Origin: JBBEAM01 sp942491105
GTDB taxonomy: Bacteria; Pseudomonadota; Alphaproteobacteria; Kiloniellales; DSM-21159
Length of the DNA: 64,000 bases
Assembly (NCBI GenBank): GCA_942491105.1
Contig: CALNZX010000001.1
Location: 806,001 to 870,000, forward strand
Direction: 5' to 3'
A program made the translations under genes and the position numbers. The notes under the pieces were generated by a model that saw nothing but the letters and a program-made list of their open reading frames with translations, ran no database searches and was not told the origin of the DNA. This document shows positions 17,727 through 29,760 of the stretch, piece by piece (position 1 is the first letter of the stretch; each line of letters opens with the position of its first letter).

Positions 17727-18392
17727 TTACTCGTATTCTTCTCTAAGAGCATCACGCTGACGCAGTAACTCAACATATCGACGCTGTAGATCCTCTTCCT
17801 CGTCACCCTGGAGCGGAGTGCGATCAAGTGCAAACGTTTGACCTCTTATTACGTCCAATATCCTAAGTGATTCGGAAGGAGTATCTGGCAAAGCATTTGA
17901 CAGCAACCAAAGGCCCAAACGGGCAGCACTCTCAGAAAGTACGGGCTCGGGAGAGAAATAGGGATAGACGTAGCGCTCAGCATTTAGTCCATCCCTAACC
18001 GACAGTAAATTATCAACCTTCACTGTTGCTGCTATATGAGGGAATTCGAATCGAGCCTTTGCCGATTGTCCAGGACGCATTGGTTCATTGGTCCAGCGTC
18101 GACGATCGTTCCACCACAAAAGAAAGCCATCCCGCAGCCTCGGGTAAAGATTTCTCCTTCGATAATTTGCATCGATACGCTGATTGACACTTTCGTGTAA
18201 GTCCGAAACACCAAACACGTGATTTTTTGCATCCGCCCAAAAGGGCGCATAAAAATCTCCCCCGGATGAATTTTCCCCGGCCTCTCTTGCTCTATCTTCT
18301 CGGATATCAGTCCGAATGGCCGAGCGGGTTCTGTTAGGGTCTAAGAACAGTATCTTTAATAATTTGCGAAGATGAATTCTCTCCAACGCCAT
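17727..18392 (-). CDS. Orphan hypothetical protein in lower-GC segment at the guaA 3' end
   Basis: A 221-residue protein I do not recognise. It is rich in Arg, Glu and Asp, has no membrane segment, and ends in a charged coiled-coil-like stretch (EEEDLQRRYVELLRQRDALREE). Residues about 85-105 read RLRDGFLLWWNDRRRWTN. The ATG at 18392 has GGAGG 5 bases upstream, and a GTG at 18404 is an alternative. Base composition is clearly less GC-rich than the flanks and codon use differs, which suggests horizontal acquisition. It sits between the frameshifted DUF899 gene and the guaA stop codon. Confidence 0.6.
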   Translation of the reverse strand: MALERIHLRKLLKILFLDPNRTRSAIRTDIREDRAREAGENSSGGDFYAPFWADAKNHVFGVSDLHESVNQRIDANYRRRNLYPRLRDGFLLWWNDRRRWTNEPMRPGQSAKARFEFPHIAATVKVDNLLSVRDGLNAERYVYPYFSPEPVLSESAARLGLWLLSNALPDTPSESLRILDVIRGQTFALDRTPLQGDEEEDLQRRYVELLRQRDALREEYE

Positions 18393-18474
18393 AACGTCCT
18401 CCACATAGGATAGTTACTTAGTTAGAGACAGTACTTTTAAATCAGTCTCTCGTCGAGGTTGTACTAATAGCACT

Positions 18475-20025
<1,551 letters not shown>

Positions 20026-20179
20026 GCGGACTGATAGCCGATTCGCCTGCTGCTCGCCAGCGCAATATGCCCTATTCGCACCCGAAATGGCCCCAATTGG
20101 GCCGAAAAACTTCCCCCGCCGCGCCCTTTTGCGCGGCCAGGCTCCCCGCTTCGCAATCGGGACACTCGGGAGGCCTTCC

Positions 20180-21637
20180 ATGACCACGGACGAAACGCAG
20201 CGGGACCCAGGTCCCGGCTTCTTCGCGCGCCATGCGCTCACCTTCAAGATCGTCATGCTCGGCGTGCTTTGCCTGGCCTTGCTGATTCCCCTGCAGTTCG
20301 TGCGCGTGACCATCCTGGAGCGTCAGGCGCGCAGCCACGAGGTGATCGCCGAGATCGCCGGCAGCTGGGGCGGCGCGCAGTACCTCAGCGGACCGGTTCT
20401 CTCGATTCCCTTCGAGGTTCGCCGCAGGCTGCGCACCACTGCCGCCTCGGGCGCGGTGACCGAGCACGAGCAGGTCACCCAGCAGGAGATTTACCTGCTG
20501 CCGGAGACGCTCGAAATCGCCGGCGAACTCAGCGATCAGATCCGCCGCAAGGGCATCTACGAAGCGCTGCTCTATAGCGGAGACCTGAGGTTTTCAGGCA
20601 GCTTCGCCGCGCCGGACCTGGAACAGCTCGGAATCGCGCGCGAAGACCTGTTGTGGGACAGGGCGCAACTGGTGATGCTGATCAGCGATCCGCGCGGCAT
20701 CGGCAACGCGGTCACGCTCGACTGGGGCGGCCGGGACATTGCCTTCCAGCCCTTCACCGGCAGCCTGGCGGCCAGCGGCATCTCGGCCCCGATCGACGCG
20801 GCCGGACCGCGCGGCGCGGCCCACAGCTTCGATGTTCGACTCACGCTGAACGGCAGCCGTCTGCTCGCGTTCCGCCCCCTGGGCCGCAGCACGGCGGTGA
20901 CCCTGAACTCGAGCTGGCCGCACCCCGGCTTCGGCGGGGGCTACCTGCCGGCCGAGAGCCGCGTGAGCGAGCAAGGCTTCAGCGCCTCCTGGCAGGTTTC
21001 CCACTTCGCGCGCGAAATTCCGCAGCTCTGGCGCAGCGATCACGCAAACAGCGACGCGCTGCTGATGCCGAACATCGAGACCCCCTGGATGGGAAGCGAA
21101 GGATTTTTGGCCACGGAGCTGATCAGCCCCGTCGATTTCTATCTCAAGGCCGAGCGCTCCGTGAAGCACGGCCTGCTGTTCATCGCCCTGATCTTCGGCG
21201 CCCTGTTCACCTTCGAGACGCTGGGCGGCGGACGCCTGCATTTCCTGCAGTACTCCCTGATCGGCGGCGCCCTGGTGGTGTTCTACCTGCTGCTGCTGTC
21301 GCTAGCGGAAATCCTCGGCTTCGCCGCCGCTTACGTCATCGCGGCCTGCCTGTCCCTTGGCCTGGTGACGAGCTATGCCGGTAAGATCACCGGCAGCCGC
21401 AAACAGGGCGCGGCGGTGGCCGGCCTGCTGGCGGCGATCTACGGCTATCTCTATGTCACGCTGCTGTCTGAGGACTCGGCCCTGCTGCTCGGATCGCTGG
21501 TTCTCTTCCTGGCGCTTGCCGCGATCATGTACGCCACCCGCAACATCGATTGGTACGCCCTGCAGGGCGCGGCCGCGCGGAAAGGCATGGCGGAAAGCCC
21601 AGCGATGGAGTCTCCGGCGGTGGAGGCGGGACGCTAG
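20180..21637 (+). CDS. creD: CreD-family inner membrane protein
   Basis: A 485-residue membrane protein. One N-terminal transmembrane helix (about 20-45) is followed by a long periplasmic domain (about 50-340, with QEIYLLPETLEIAGEL and SQQGF-like segments) and a cluster of about five C-terminal helices starting at LLFIALIFGALFTFE. This is the CreD (CET) architecture, a protein linked to envelope integrity, colicin E2 tolerance and beta-lactam response. The ATG at 20180 has CGGGAGG 6 bases upstream. No creBC two-component genes are adjacent. Confidence 0.88.
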   Translation: MTTDETQRDPGPGFFARHALTFKIVMLGVLCLALLIPLQFVRVTILERQARSHEVIAEIAGSWGGAQYLSGPVLSIPFEVRRRLRTTAASGAVTEHEQVTQQEIYLLPETLEIAGELSDQIRRKGIYEALLYSGDLRFSGSFAAPDLEQLGIAREDLLWDRAQLVMLISDPRGIGNAVTLDWGGRDIAFQPFTGSLAASGISAPIDAAGPRGAAHSFDVRLTLNGSRLLAFRPLGRSTAVTLNSSWPHPGFGGGYLPAESRVSEQGFSASWQVSHFAREIPQLWRSDHANSDALLMPNIETPWMGSEGFLATELISPVDFYLKAERSVKHGLLFIALIFGALFTFETLGGGRLHFLQYSLIGGALVVFYLLLLSLAEILGFAAAYVIAACLSLGLVTSYAGKITGSRKQGAAVAGLLAAIYGYLYVTLLSEDSALLLGSLVLFLALAAIMYATRNIDWYALQGAAARKGMAESPAMESPAVEAGR

Positions 21638-22179
21638 CGTCCCTTCGCGGCCTTGATCCAGGCGACGAGGTCGGGCCAGCCATAGGCCGTCTCCTCCAGC
21701 TTCGCCCCGGCGAAGGATTCCAGCCTCTGGCCAATCAGCTGGCCGCCCATGCGCTCGTAAAAGAAACGGGCCGGATTGGCGGCCAGCACCCAGAGGTAGG
21801 CCGAGGTCAATGCGGTCGCCGCCAGCTCCTCGAAGAGGCCGGCCAGGAGCAGCCGCCCGAGGCCCTGGCCCTGCCAATCCGGCGTCAGGTAGAGGGTGTA
21901 GATCTCGCCATCGTAGGGCGGCTGCGGAATACGGCTCGGTCCGCAGCTGCCGAAGCCGACGATGGCGCGGCCAGGTGCCTCCAGCACCAGGACCGTTCCG
22001 GCGCTGTTGTTGCCGATGGATTCGCGCCAGGAGGCGCTGCGCGCCTGCAAGGAAAACCGCGTCAAATAGCTATCGGGCAGCAGCCCCGGATAGGTCGCCC
22101 GCCAGGTGTCGATATGGACCCGGGCGATGCCCTCGGCGTCGAGAGGCGTTGCCTCGCGCAGCACGCAGTCCGCGGTCAT
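21634..22179 (-). CDS. GNAT family N-acetyltransferase
   Basis: A 181-residue acetyltransferase with the GNAT core. Strand beta4 is GEIYTLYLTPDWQ, then the acetyl-CoA pyrophosphate loop reads QGQGLGRLLLAGLFEEL (Q/RxxGxG/A), and the last strand-helix is SAYLWVLAANPARFFYERMGG. The substrate is unknown. It overlaps the rsmB-like gene by 4 bp at its 5' end and creD by 4 bp at its 3' end, so it is probably translated from the guaB-rsmB transcript. Confidence 0.85.
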   Translation of the reverse strand: MTADCVLREATPLDAEGIARVHIDTWRATYPGLLPDSYLTRFSLQARSASWRESIGNNSAGTVLVLEAPGRAIVGFGSCGPSRIPQPPYDGEIYTLYLTPDWQGQGLGRLLLAGLFEELAATALTSAYLWVLAANPARFFYERMGGQLIGQRLESFAGAKLEETAYGWPDLVAWIKAAKGR

Positions 22180-23522
22180 TCCGGCGCGGGGTCCGCCTCT
22201 GCCGGGTCCTGCTCGGTTTTCGGCGGCTCGGCCTTGCGCTGCAGGATGGCGGCGAAGAAACCGTCGGTGCCGTGCCGCTCGGGCGACAGCAGCAGCATAT
22301 CCCCCTCGCCTTCCGGCGGTGGCGTGCCGACGGCCGCGCTCCAGACGTTGCGCCAGGGCAGCAGGGAAAACTCCGTATTGGCTTTCAGGAAAGCCTGAAT
22401 CTGCGCCGCGTTCTCCTCGGGCAGCAGCGAACAGGTGGCGTAGATCAAGCGCCCGCCCGGCTTGACCATGCGCCAGGCGCTGTCGAGGATTTCGGCCTGC
22501 AGCGCGGCCAGCTCCGCCAGGCCGCTCTCGGTCTGGTTCCAGCGGGAATCGGGATTACGCCGCCAGGCGCCGGTGCCGCTGCAGGGCGCATCGACCAGCA
22601 CCCGGTCGGCCTTTTTCCGCTGCCGCTTGACCCAGGGATCGCGCTGGCTGCTGAGCAGCCGCCGGGTGATGTTATGGGCGCCGGCGCGCTTGGCGCGCTG
22701 CGCCGCCCGGTCGAGCCGCCCCTGCATGATATCCAGCGCCTGAATACTGCCGCCGTTCTTCATCCGCGCCGCCAGGGCCAGGGTCTTGCCGCCGGCGCCG
22801 GCGCAGAAATCCACCACCCGCTGCCCCGCCTCGGCGGCGACCAGCAGGGAGACGATCTGCGAGCCCTCGTCCTGCACCTCGACGATGCCCTTCTTGAAGG
22901 TATCGGTCTCGGCCAGATTGACCCGGCCCGTCAGTCTCAAGCCGAGCGGCGAGAAGGGCGTCGGCTGCGCCTCGATACCCTCGGCACGCAGACGCTCGAT
23001 GGCTTCGGCGCGATCCGCCTTCAACTCGTTGACCCGCAGGTCGAGCGGCGCCTGCTCGATCATCGCGCGCAGCGCGGCCTCCGCCTTGGGCGCAAAGCGC
23101 GGATAGAGCCATTCGGGACATTCGCAGCGCACCGCCGGCGGCTGACGCGAGTCGTCGAGCGCCTGGCCTTCCAGCCGCTTCAGCCAGCGCTTTTCCCGCT
23201 CGCCGAGTTTCGGCGGGCCATAGCGCTGATCGTCGAAGAGCTGCGCCACTTCGCCCAGGCTCTTGCCCTCGCAGAGCATCAACTCGGCCAAGACCCGCGC
23301 GCGTGGCTCGTTCACGGCCTCGACCTCGCCCAGCCACCAGCCGATGCGCGCCTTGCGCCGCAGATGCCAGAAGATACGTTCGGAAATCTCCCGCCGGTCT
23401 GTCGAGCCGATATAGCGGCGTCCGCGCAGGGCATCGTGCACTACGCGGTCGGCGGGGCGGCCAGTCGAATCGACCTGCTCAAGCAGCTCGATGACCGTCT
23501 GCAAACGGGCGTCGGGGGTCAT
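22176..23522 (-). CDS. RsmB/NOP family rRNA cytosine-5 methyltransferase
   Basis: A 448-residue RNA methyltransferase. An NusB-like helical N-terminal region is followed by a SAM-binding Rossmann domain with VVDFCAGAGGKTLALAA and the double-cysteine catalytic signature: VDAPCSGTGAWRRNP and LIYATCSLLPEEN. It should methylate cytosine in 16S rRNA. The position between guaB and guaA on the same strand is a conserved alphaproteobacterial arrangement. Whether it is the true RsmB orthologue is not certain. Confidence 0.9.
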   Translation of the reverse strand: MTPDARLQTVIELLEQVDSTGRPADRVVHDALRGRRYIGSTDRREISERIFWHLRRKARIGWWLGEVEAVNEPRARVLAELMLCEGKSLGEVAQLFDDQRYGPPKLGEREKRWLKRLEGQALDDSRQPPAVRCECPEWLYPRFAPKAEAALRAMIEQAPLDLRVNELKADRAEAIERLRAEGIEAQPTPFSPLGLRLTGRVNLAETDTFKKGIVEVQDEGSQIVSLLVAAEAGQRVVDFCAGAGGKTLALAARMKNGGSIQALDIMQGRLDRAAQRAKRAGAHNITRRLLSSQRDPWVKRQRKKADRVLVDAPCSGTGAWRRNPDSRWNQTESGLAELAALQAEILDSAWRMVKPGGRLIYATCSLLPEENAAQIQAFLKANTEFSLLPWRNVWSAAVGTPPPEGEGDMLLLSPERHGTDGFFAAILQRKAEPPKTEQDPAEADPAPE

Positions 23523-23557
23523 GTTTCAATCATTCCAGGGCGCAGCGTTGCTGGACG

Positions 23558-25021
23558 CTAACCCTTGTTGCCGTAGTTGGGCGCTTCGCGGGTGATGGTA
23601 ACGTCATGGACGTGGCTTTCGCGCAGGCCCGCGCCGGTGATCTTGCGGAAGGTGCAGTTGCGCTGCATCTCCGCGATGGAGCCGTTGCCGGTGTAGCCCA
23701 TGGCCGCCTTCAGGCCGCCGACCAGCTGGTGCAGCACATTGTGCACCGGTCCCTTATAGGGCACCTGCCCTTCGACGCCTTCCGGCACCAGTTTCAGGGT
23801 ATCGGCGACCTCTTGCTGAAAATAACGGTCGGCCGAGCCGCGCGCCATGGCGCCGAGCGAACCCATACCCCTGTAGGCCTTATAGCTGCGTCCCTGATAG
23901 AGGAAGACCTCGCCGGGGCTTTCGTCGGTGCCGGCCAGCAGCGAACCGATCATCACGCAGTCGGCGCCGGCGGCGATGGCCTTGGCGACATCGCCGGAGT
24001 ACTTCACACCGCCATCGGCGATCACCGGCGTATCGGTGTCGCGCGCCGCCTCGACCGTCTCCATCACCGCGGTGAGCTGCGGAACGCCGACACCCGCGAC
24101 CACGCGGGTGGTGCAGATCGAGCCCGGTCCGATGCCGACCTTGATGGCGTCGGCGCCCATGTCGATCAGCGCGCGCGCGCCCTCGGGCGTGGCGACGTTC
24201 CCGGCGATCACCTGGGCCTGGTTGGACAGCCGCTTGATGATCTGCACGGAATCGAGCACGCCGCGCGAATGGCCGTGGGCGGTATCGACCACGATGATGT
24301 CGACCTCGGCCTCCAGCAGCGCTTCGGCGCGGCGGCGGCCGTCGTCGCCGACACCGCAGGCCGCGGCAACGCGCAGCCGGCCCTGGGGGTCCTTGGCGGC
24401 GTTGGGATAGCGCTGCGCCTTTTCCATGTCCTTGACGGTGATCAGCCCGATGCAGCTAAAGGCGTCGTCGACCACCAGCAGCTTTTCGATCCGGTGCTTA
24501 TGCAGCAGGCGCTTCGCCTCCTCGGCCTCGACGCCCTCGCGCACCGTGATCAGGTTCTCCTTGGTCATCAGTTCGCTGATCGGCTGCTGCGGATTGTCGG
24601 CGAAACGCACGTCCCGGTTGGTCAGGATGCCGGCCAAGCGGTTGGTCTTGCGCTCGACCACGGGAATTCCGGAGATGCCGTTGATATCCATCAAAGCCAG
24701 CGCGTTGCGCAGCGGCTCGTCGGGATGAATGGTCACCGGGTTGACCACCATGCCGCTTTCGAACTTCTTGACCCGGCGCACCTCGTTGGCCTGTTCCTCG
24801 ATCCCGAGGTTCTTGTGGATCACGCCCATGCCGCCGGCCTGCGCCATGGCGATGGCGAGACCGCTTTCGGTCACCGTATCCATGGCCGAGGAGATCAAGG
24901 GAATGCCCAGCTCGATGGAGCGGGTCATGCGCGTGCGGGTGTCGGCTTGGTTGGGCAGGACGGCGGATTCCGCTGGCTGGAGAAGTACGTCGTCGAACGT
25001 CAGCGCTTCGCGGATTTCCAT
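23558..25021 (-). CDS. guaB: Inosine-5'-monophosphate dehydrogenase
   Basis: A 487-residue IMP dehydrogenase (IMP to XMP, the step before GuaA). A TIM barrel is interrupted by two CBS domains (about residues 95-205). The catalytic cysteine lies in GPGSICTTRVVAGVG near residue 302, and the mobile flap contains YRGMGSLGAM. The ATG at 25021 gives the family start MEIREALTFDDVLL. Longer in-frame readings to 25114 are unconserved. Confidence 0.97.
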   Translation of the reverse strand: MEIREALTFDDVLLQPAESAVLPNQADTRTRMTRSIELGIPLISSAMDTVTESGLAIAMAQAGGMGVIHKNLGIEEQANEVRRVKKFESGMVVNPVTIHPDEPLRNALALMDINGISGIPVVERKTNRLAGILTNRDVRFADNPQQPISELMTKENLITVREGVEAEEAKRLLHKHRIEKLLVVDDAFSCIGLITVKDMEKAQRYPNAAKDPQGRLRVAAACGVGDDGRRRAEALLEAEVDIIVVDTAHGHSRGVLDSVQIIKRLSNQAQVIAGNVATPEGARALIDMGADAIKVGIGPGSICTTRVVAGVGVPQLTAVMETVEAARDTDTPVIADGGVKYSGDVAKAIAAGADCVMIGSLLAGTDESPGEVFLYQGRSYKAYRGMGSLGAMARGSADRYFQQEVADTLKLVPEGVEGQVPYKGPVHNVLHQLVGGLKAAMGYTGNGSIAEMQRNCTFRKITGAGLRESHVHDVTITREAPNYGNKG

Positions 25022-25143
25022 GCCAAATACCTCAGATCGGATTGGCGGCGCATCATACACGTGAACGCGGCGAATCCAAGCACGAGTTGAGCGGGACAGC
25101 ACGCGGGCGGGCACCGGGCCCGTGCCATAAAAATCGCAGGCGA

Positions 25144-25157
25144 TTGATCTGGATTAA
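25144..25157 (+). promoter_or_regulatory. FNR/FixK-like box upstream of the host-attachment gene
   Basis: TTGATCTGGATTAA differs by one base from the classical anaerobic activator box TTGAT-N4-ATCAA. It lies 80 bp before the ATG at 25238. A possible -10 (TGTAAT, 25183-25188) is placed so that the box would be centred near -42 to -45, the class II activation position. This is a manual motif match, and direct regulation is inferred. Confidence 0.5.
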
Positions 25158-25237
25158 GGCCCTCCGCCATCCCCATGTTCACTGTAATGCGATTCGGCAG
25201 ATAACCGCTGTCCTTCACCTCACAGGAGAAGAGCAAC

Positions 25238-25687
25238 ATGCATGCAACCCGTACCTGGATTCTACTCGCCGATGGCGCGCGCGCCCGCTTTCTGCAGAAC
25301 TTGGGACCCGGCAAGGGCCTGGAGGAGCTGGCCCCCGGTACGATAGAGACCCCGCACCCCCCGGATCGCGATATCGATGCCGACCGTCCCGGCCGGGTCC
25401 AGGACAGAGCGGGTCCGGGCCGTCATGCCATGGAGCCCCCCACCAGCCCGCACGGAAAGCTGAAAATGGACTTCGCGAAATCCCTTGCCGAGAGCCTCAA
25501 CGCGGCCGAGCGTGGCGGCAAGTTCGACCGCTTGATCCTCGCCGCGCCGGCGAAGGCCCTCGGCGAGCTTCGTCAGCAACTGAGCAAGGGCACGAGAAAC
25601 AAGGTTCTGCGAGAGATCGACAAGGACCTGGTCGCGGCCCCCGAGGCGACCTTGAGCCGGCTGCTCGCCGACGATCTGCTGCTTTAA
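25238..25687 (+). CDS. Host attachment family protein
   Basis: A 149-residue protein of the family annotated as 'required for attachment to host cells', related to bacterial/archaeal eRF1-like folds. Diagnostic segments are TWILLADGARARFLQN at the start, then FDRLILAAPAKALGELRQQL and a closing KDLVAAPEATLSRLL. The ATG has AGGAGAAG upstream. The stop (25685-25687) interlocks with the stop of rlmE on the opposite strand. The biochemical role is not established. Confidence 0.85.
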   Translation: MHATRTWILLADGARARFLQNLGPGKGLEELAPGTIETPHPPDRDIDADRPGRVQDRAGPGRHAMEPPTSPHGKLKMDFAKSLAESLNAAERGGKFDRLILAAPAKALGELRQQLSKGTRNKVLREIDKDLVAAPEATLSRLLADDLLL

Positions 25688-26415
25688 GACTCCGGCTTTT
25701 CCGCCGCCCTGAACCCGGTGGCGATGACATAGAGTTCGGCCGAGTCGCTGCGGCTGGCCGCTGGTTTGACGTGCTTGACCTTGGCGAACCGCTGTTTCAA
25801 ACGGTTGAGCAGTTCCTTTTCGCTGCCGCCCTGCAGGACCTTGGCAAGGAACGCGCCGCCCTCGGCCAGCACATCCTCCGCGAAGTCCAGCGCGACCTCG
25901 GCCAGCGCCATGATCCGCAGATGATCGGTCTGAGGATGCCCGGTGGAAGACGCCGCCATGTCCGAGAGCACGAGGTCGGCCGGCCCTTCGAGCAATTCCT
26001 TGAGCTTTTCAGGCGCGTCTTCCTGCAGAAAGTCCATCTCCAGAAACAGGGCGCCGGGGATTTCCTCCACAGGCTGCAGGTCGATGCCGATCACCCTGCC
26101 CTTGGGGCCGACTTTCTGCACCGCGACCTGGGTCCAGCCGCCGGGCGCGGCGCCGAGATCGACGACTCGCGCGCCGGGCTTGAGCAACCTCGCCTTCTCG
26201 TCGATCTGAATCAGCTTGAAGGCGGCTCTGGAGCGATACCCCTGGGCTTGCGCCTGCGCGACGTAGGGATCGTTGAGCTGCCGTTGCAGCCAGCGCGTGG
26301 AGGAGAGCTTGCGTCCCTTGGCGGACTCCACGCGGGTGTGCAAGCGGCGGTCGCCGCTTTTCCCGCCAGCCCCCTTGCCCGCGCCGCCGCCCTTGCGGTC
26401 ACGCCGGCCGGACAT
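25684..26415 (-). CDS. rlmE: 23S rRNA (uridine-2'-O-)-methyltransferase RlmE
   Basis: A 243-residue FtsJ/RlmE methyltransferase. The basic N-terminus is followed by the Rossmann domain: RSRAAFKLIQIDEKARLL (catalytic Lys), VVDLGAAPGGWTQVAVQ (SAM motif), ADLVLSDMAASSTGH (catalytic Asp) and AFLAKVLQGG (catalytic Lys). It methylates U2552 in the 23S peptidyl-transferase centre in the well-studied orthologue. It overlaps the 3' end of the ppx/gppA gene by 17 bp. Confidence 0.94.
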   Translation of the reverse strand: MSGRRDRKGGGAGKGAGGKSGDRRLHTRVESAKGRKLSSTRWLQRQLNDPYVAQAQAQGYRSRAAFKLIQIDEKARLLKPGARVVDLGAAPGGWTQVAVQKVGPKGRVIGIDLQPVEEIPGALFLEMDFLQEDAPEKLKELLEGPADLVLSDMAASSTGHPQTDHLRIMALAEVALDFAEDVLAEGGAFLAKVLQGGSEKELLNRLKQRFAKVKHVKPAASRSDSAELYVIATGFRAAEKPES

Positions 26416-27544
26416 AGCCACCCGGTCCAAAACTTCTACGGTTGCGGCCGCTGCTTCTCGGCCCGCGGGGGCTGCGCGGCTCGTGCATCAGCATGAAAAG
26501 GATCCCCTCGCGCAGGCCACGGTCCGCGACGCGCAGCCGGCCGACGGGCCAGAGCGTACAGAGCGCCTCCAGAATGGCGCAGCCGGCGACCACGAGATCG
26601 GCGCGTTCGCGGCCGATACAGGGACTCGCGGCGCGTTCCTCGTAGCTCATCGCGGCAATCCTGCGGCTGATCTCGTGCACTGTCGTAAAATCCAGATAGG
26701 AGCCATCGACCACGGAGCGGTCGTAGCGCGGCAGTTCGCAATGGATGCCCGCCAGCGTGGTCACCGTGCCCGAGGTTCCGAGCATCTGCAACTCGCCGCG
26801 CGCGATGACCTCGCTCAGGCCGCGCTCGCGCTCGAATTCGCGCAGCGAATCGGCCATGGCCTCCACCATCTCGCGATAGGACTCTCGCGAGATGCTGCCG
26901 CTGCCATATCGCTCGGCCAAGCTGACCACGCCCAGTGGCACCGAATGCCAGCCAAGCAAGGCCTGCTCGGGGGTCTCGCGCAGCAGCTTGCTGAACTCAC
27001 GGCGGCCCTTTTCTATACGGGCAACGTCGAACCAGGAAACCTCGGTGCTGCCGCCGCCGATGTCGAACACCAGGGCATGGGGCACGGCATGGTCGAGCAG
27101 CGGCGCGCAGCCGAAGATCGCCAGGCTCGCTTCCTCGCTGCTGGTGATGATTTCCAAGCGGATGCCGGTCTCGCGCTCGACCCGGTGCAGAAAGGCGCCG
27201 CAGTTGCTCGCCCGCCGGCAGGCCTCGGTCGCCACGGCGCGCACGCGGGTCACGCCGCGCCGTTGCATTTTCTTGGCGCAGATCTTGAGCGCCTCGACGG
27301 TGCGGTTCATCGCCGCCTCGCTGAGGTGACCGCTCTGGTCCAGCCCCTCGCCCAGGCGGACGATGCGCGAGAAGGCGTCGATGACGCGAAAGCTGTCGGA
27401 CTGCGGCCGCGCGACCAACAAACGGCAGTTGTTGGTGCCAAGGTCGAGGGCTGCGTAAACCTCGTGCGGCGAAGCGAAGGCGCCTTCCGGGCCCTGTCTT
27501 GGTGGCTGCCGTCGCCGCCGGTTTCCGCGCAGGTATGTCGTCAC
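26399..27544 (-). CDS. Ppx/GppA family phosphatase
   Basis: A 381-residue exopolyphosphatase / guanosine pentaphosphatase family protein of the ASKHA fold. The first phosphate loop is ALDLGTNNCRLL, and the second region is LVFDIGGGSTEVSWF, followed by MLGTSGTVTTLAGI. It lacks the long C-terminal domain of E. coli Ppx, as is common in Alphaproteobacteria. I chose the GTG at 27544 because GGGAGG lies 4 bases upstream. An in-frame start at 27601 would add 19 basic residues. Confidence 0.9.
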   Translation of the reverse strand: MTTYLRGNRRRRQPPRQGPEGAFASPHEVYAALDLGTNNCRLLVARPQSDSFRVIDAFSRIVRLGEGLDQSGHLSEAAMNRTVEALKICAKKMQRRGVTRVRAVATEACRRASNCGAFLHRVERETGIRLEIITSSEEASLAIFGCAPLLDHAVPHALVFDIGGGSTEVSWFDVARIEKGRREFSKLLRETPEQALLGWHSVPLGVVSLAERYGSGSISRESYREMVEAMADSLREFERERGLSEVIARGELQMLGTSGTVTTLAGIHCELPRYDRSVVDGSYLDFTTVHEISRRIAAMSYEERAASPCIGRERADLVVAGCAILEALCTLWPVGRLRVADRGLREGILFMLMHEPRSPRGPRSSGRNRRSFGPGGYVRPA

Positions 27545-27686
27545 GTAGCCTCCCTGGCGCGCCTGCTTCTTGTCCGCGCGCCGTCTGCTCCAGACGGCCA
27601 CGGCCGGGCCCGCTCGTTTTCCCTGCCAGAATAGACCTCGCGGACCCTCAGGCCAAGGAGAGCGGTACGCAAGCTTTCCGAAAGGG

Positions 27687-27716
27687 TTGAAATACCGCCG
27701 CGGGATGGACTACATA
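27687..27716 (+). promoter_or_regulatory. Probable tRNA-Gln promoter
   Basis: TTGAAA (27687-27692) and TACATA (27711-27716) are separated by 18 bp and lie about 50 bp upstream of the mature tRNA 5' end. This is a reasonable sigma-70-type promoter. It is assigned by eye only. Confidence 0.45.
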
Positions 27717-27765
27717 GCGTCTGCGCGCGCGATACCTAGACTTATCTGGGCGCCGCGGCCCCTGC

Positions 27766-27839
27766 TGGGGGATAGTTTAATGGTAGAACAGCGGACTCTG
27801 ACTCCGCTAGTCCAGGTTCGAGTCCTGGTCCCCCAGCCA
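27766..27839 (+). tRNA. tRNA-Gln (anticodon CUG)
   Basis: A full cloverleaf can be drawn: acceptor TGGGGGA paired with TCCCCCA, an anticodon stem GCGGA/TCCGC with loop CTCTGAC (anticodon CTG, reading CAG), and a T arm CCAGG-TTCGAGT-CCTGG. The discriminator G and the CCA end are encoded. A first base of U is typical of bacterial tRNA-Gln. The flanks (ppx and recQ) look like core genome, with no integrase or att repeat. Confidence 0.96.
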
Positions 27840-27936
27840 AATCTCCCCAGAATAGGCATCTTGCGGTCCAGCCCCCTTTACCCGGCGGCGGGATTCCTCG
27901 ATAAGGGCCGGAGTTCCTCTCCGTCCAAAGGTTCCC

Positions 27937-29751
<1,815 letters not shown>

Positions 29752-29760
29752 CGGACCGCG

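Noticed and set aside
27766..27839. tRNA-Gln as an integration site
   Set aside because: Neither flank carries an integrase, a 3' tRNA fragment repeat or a change in base composition.
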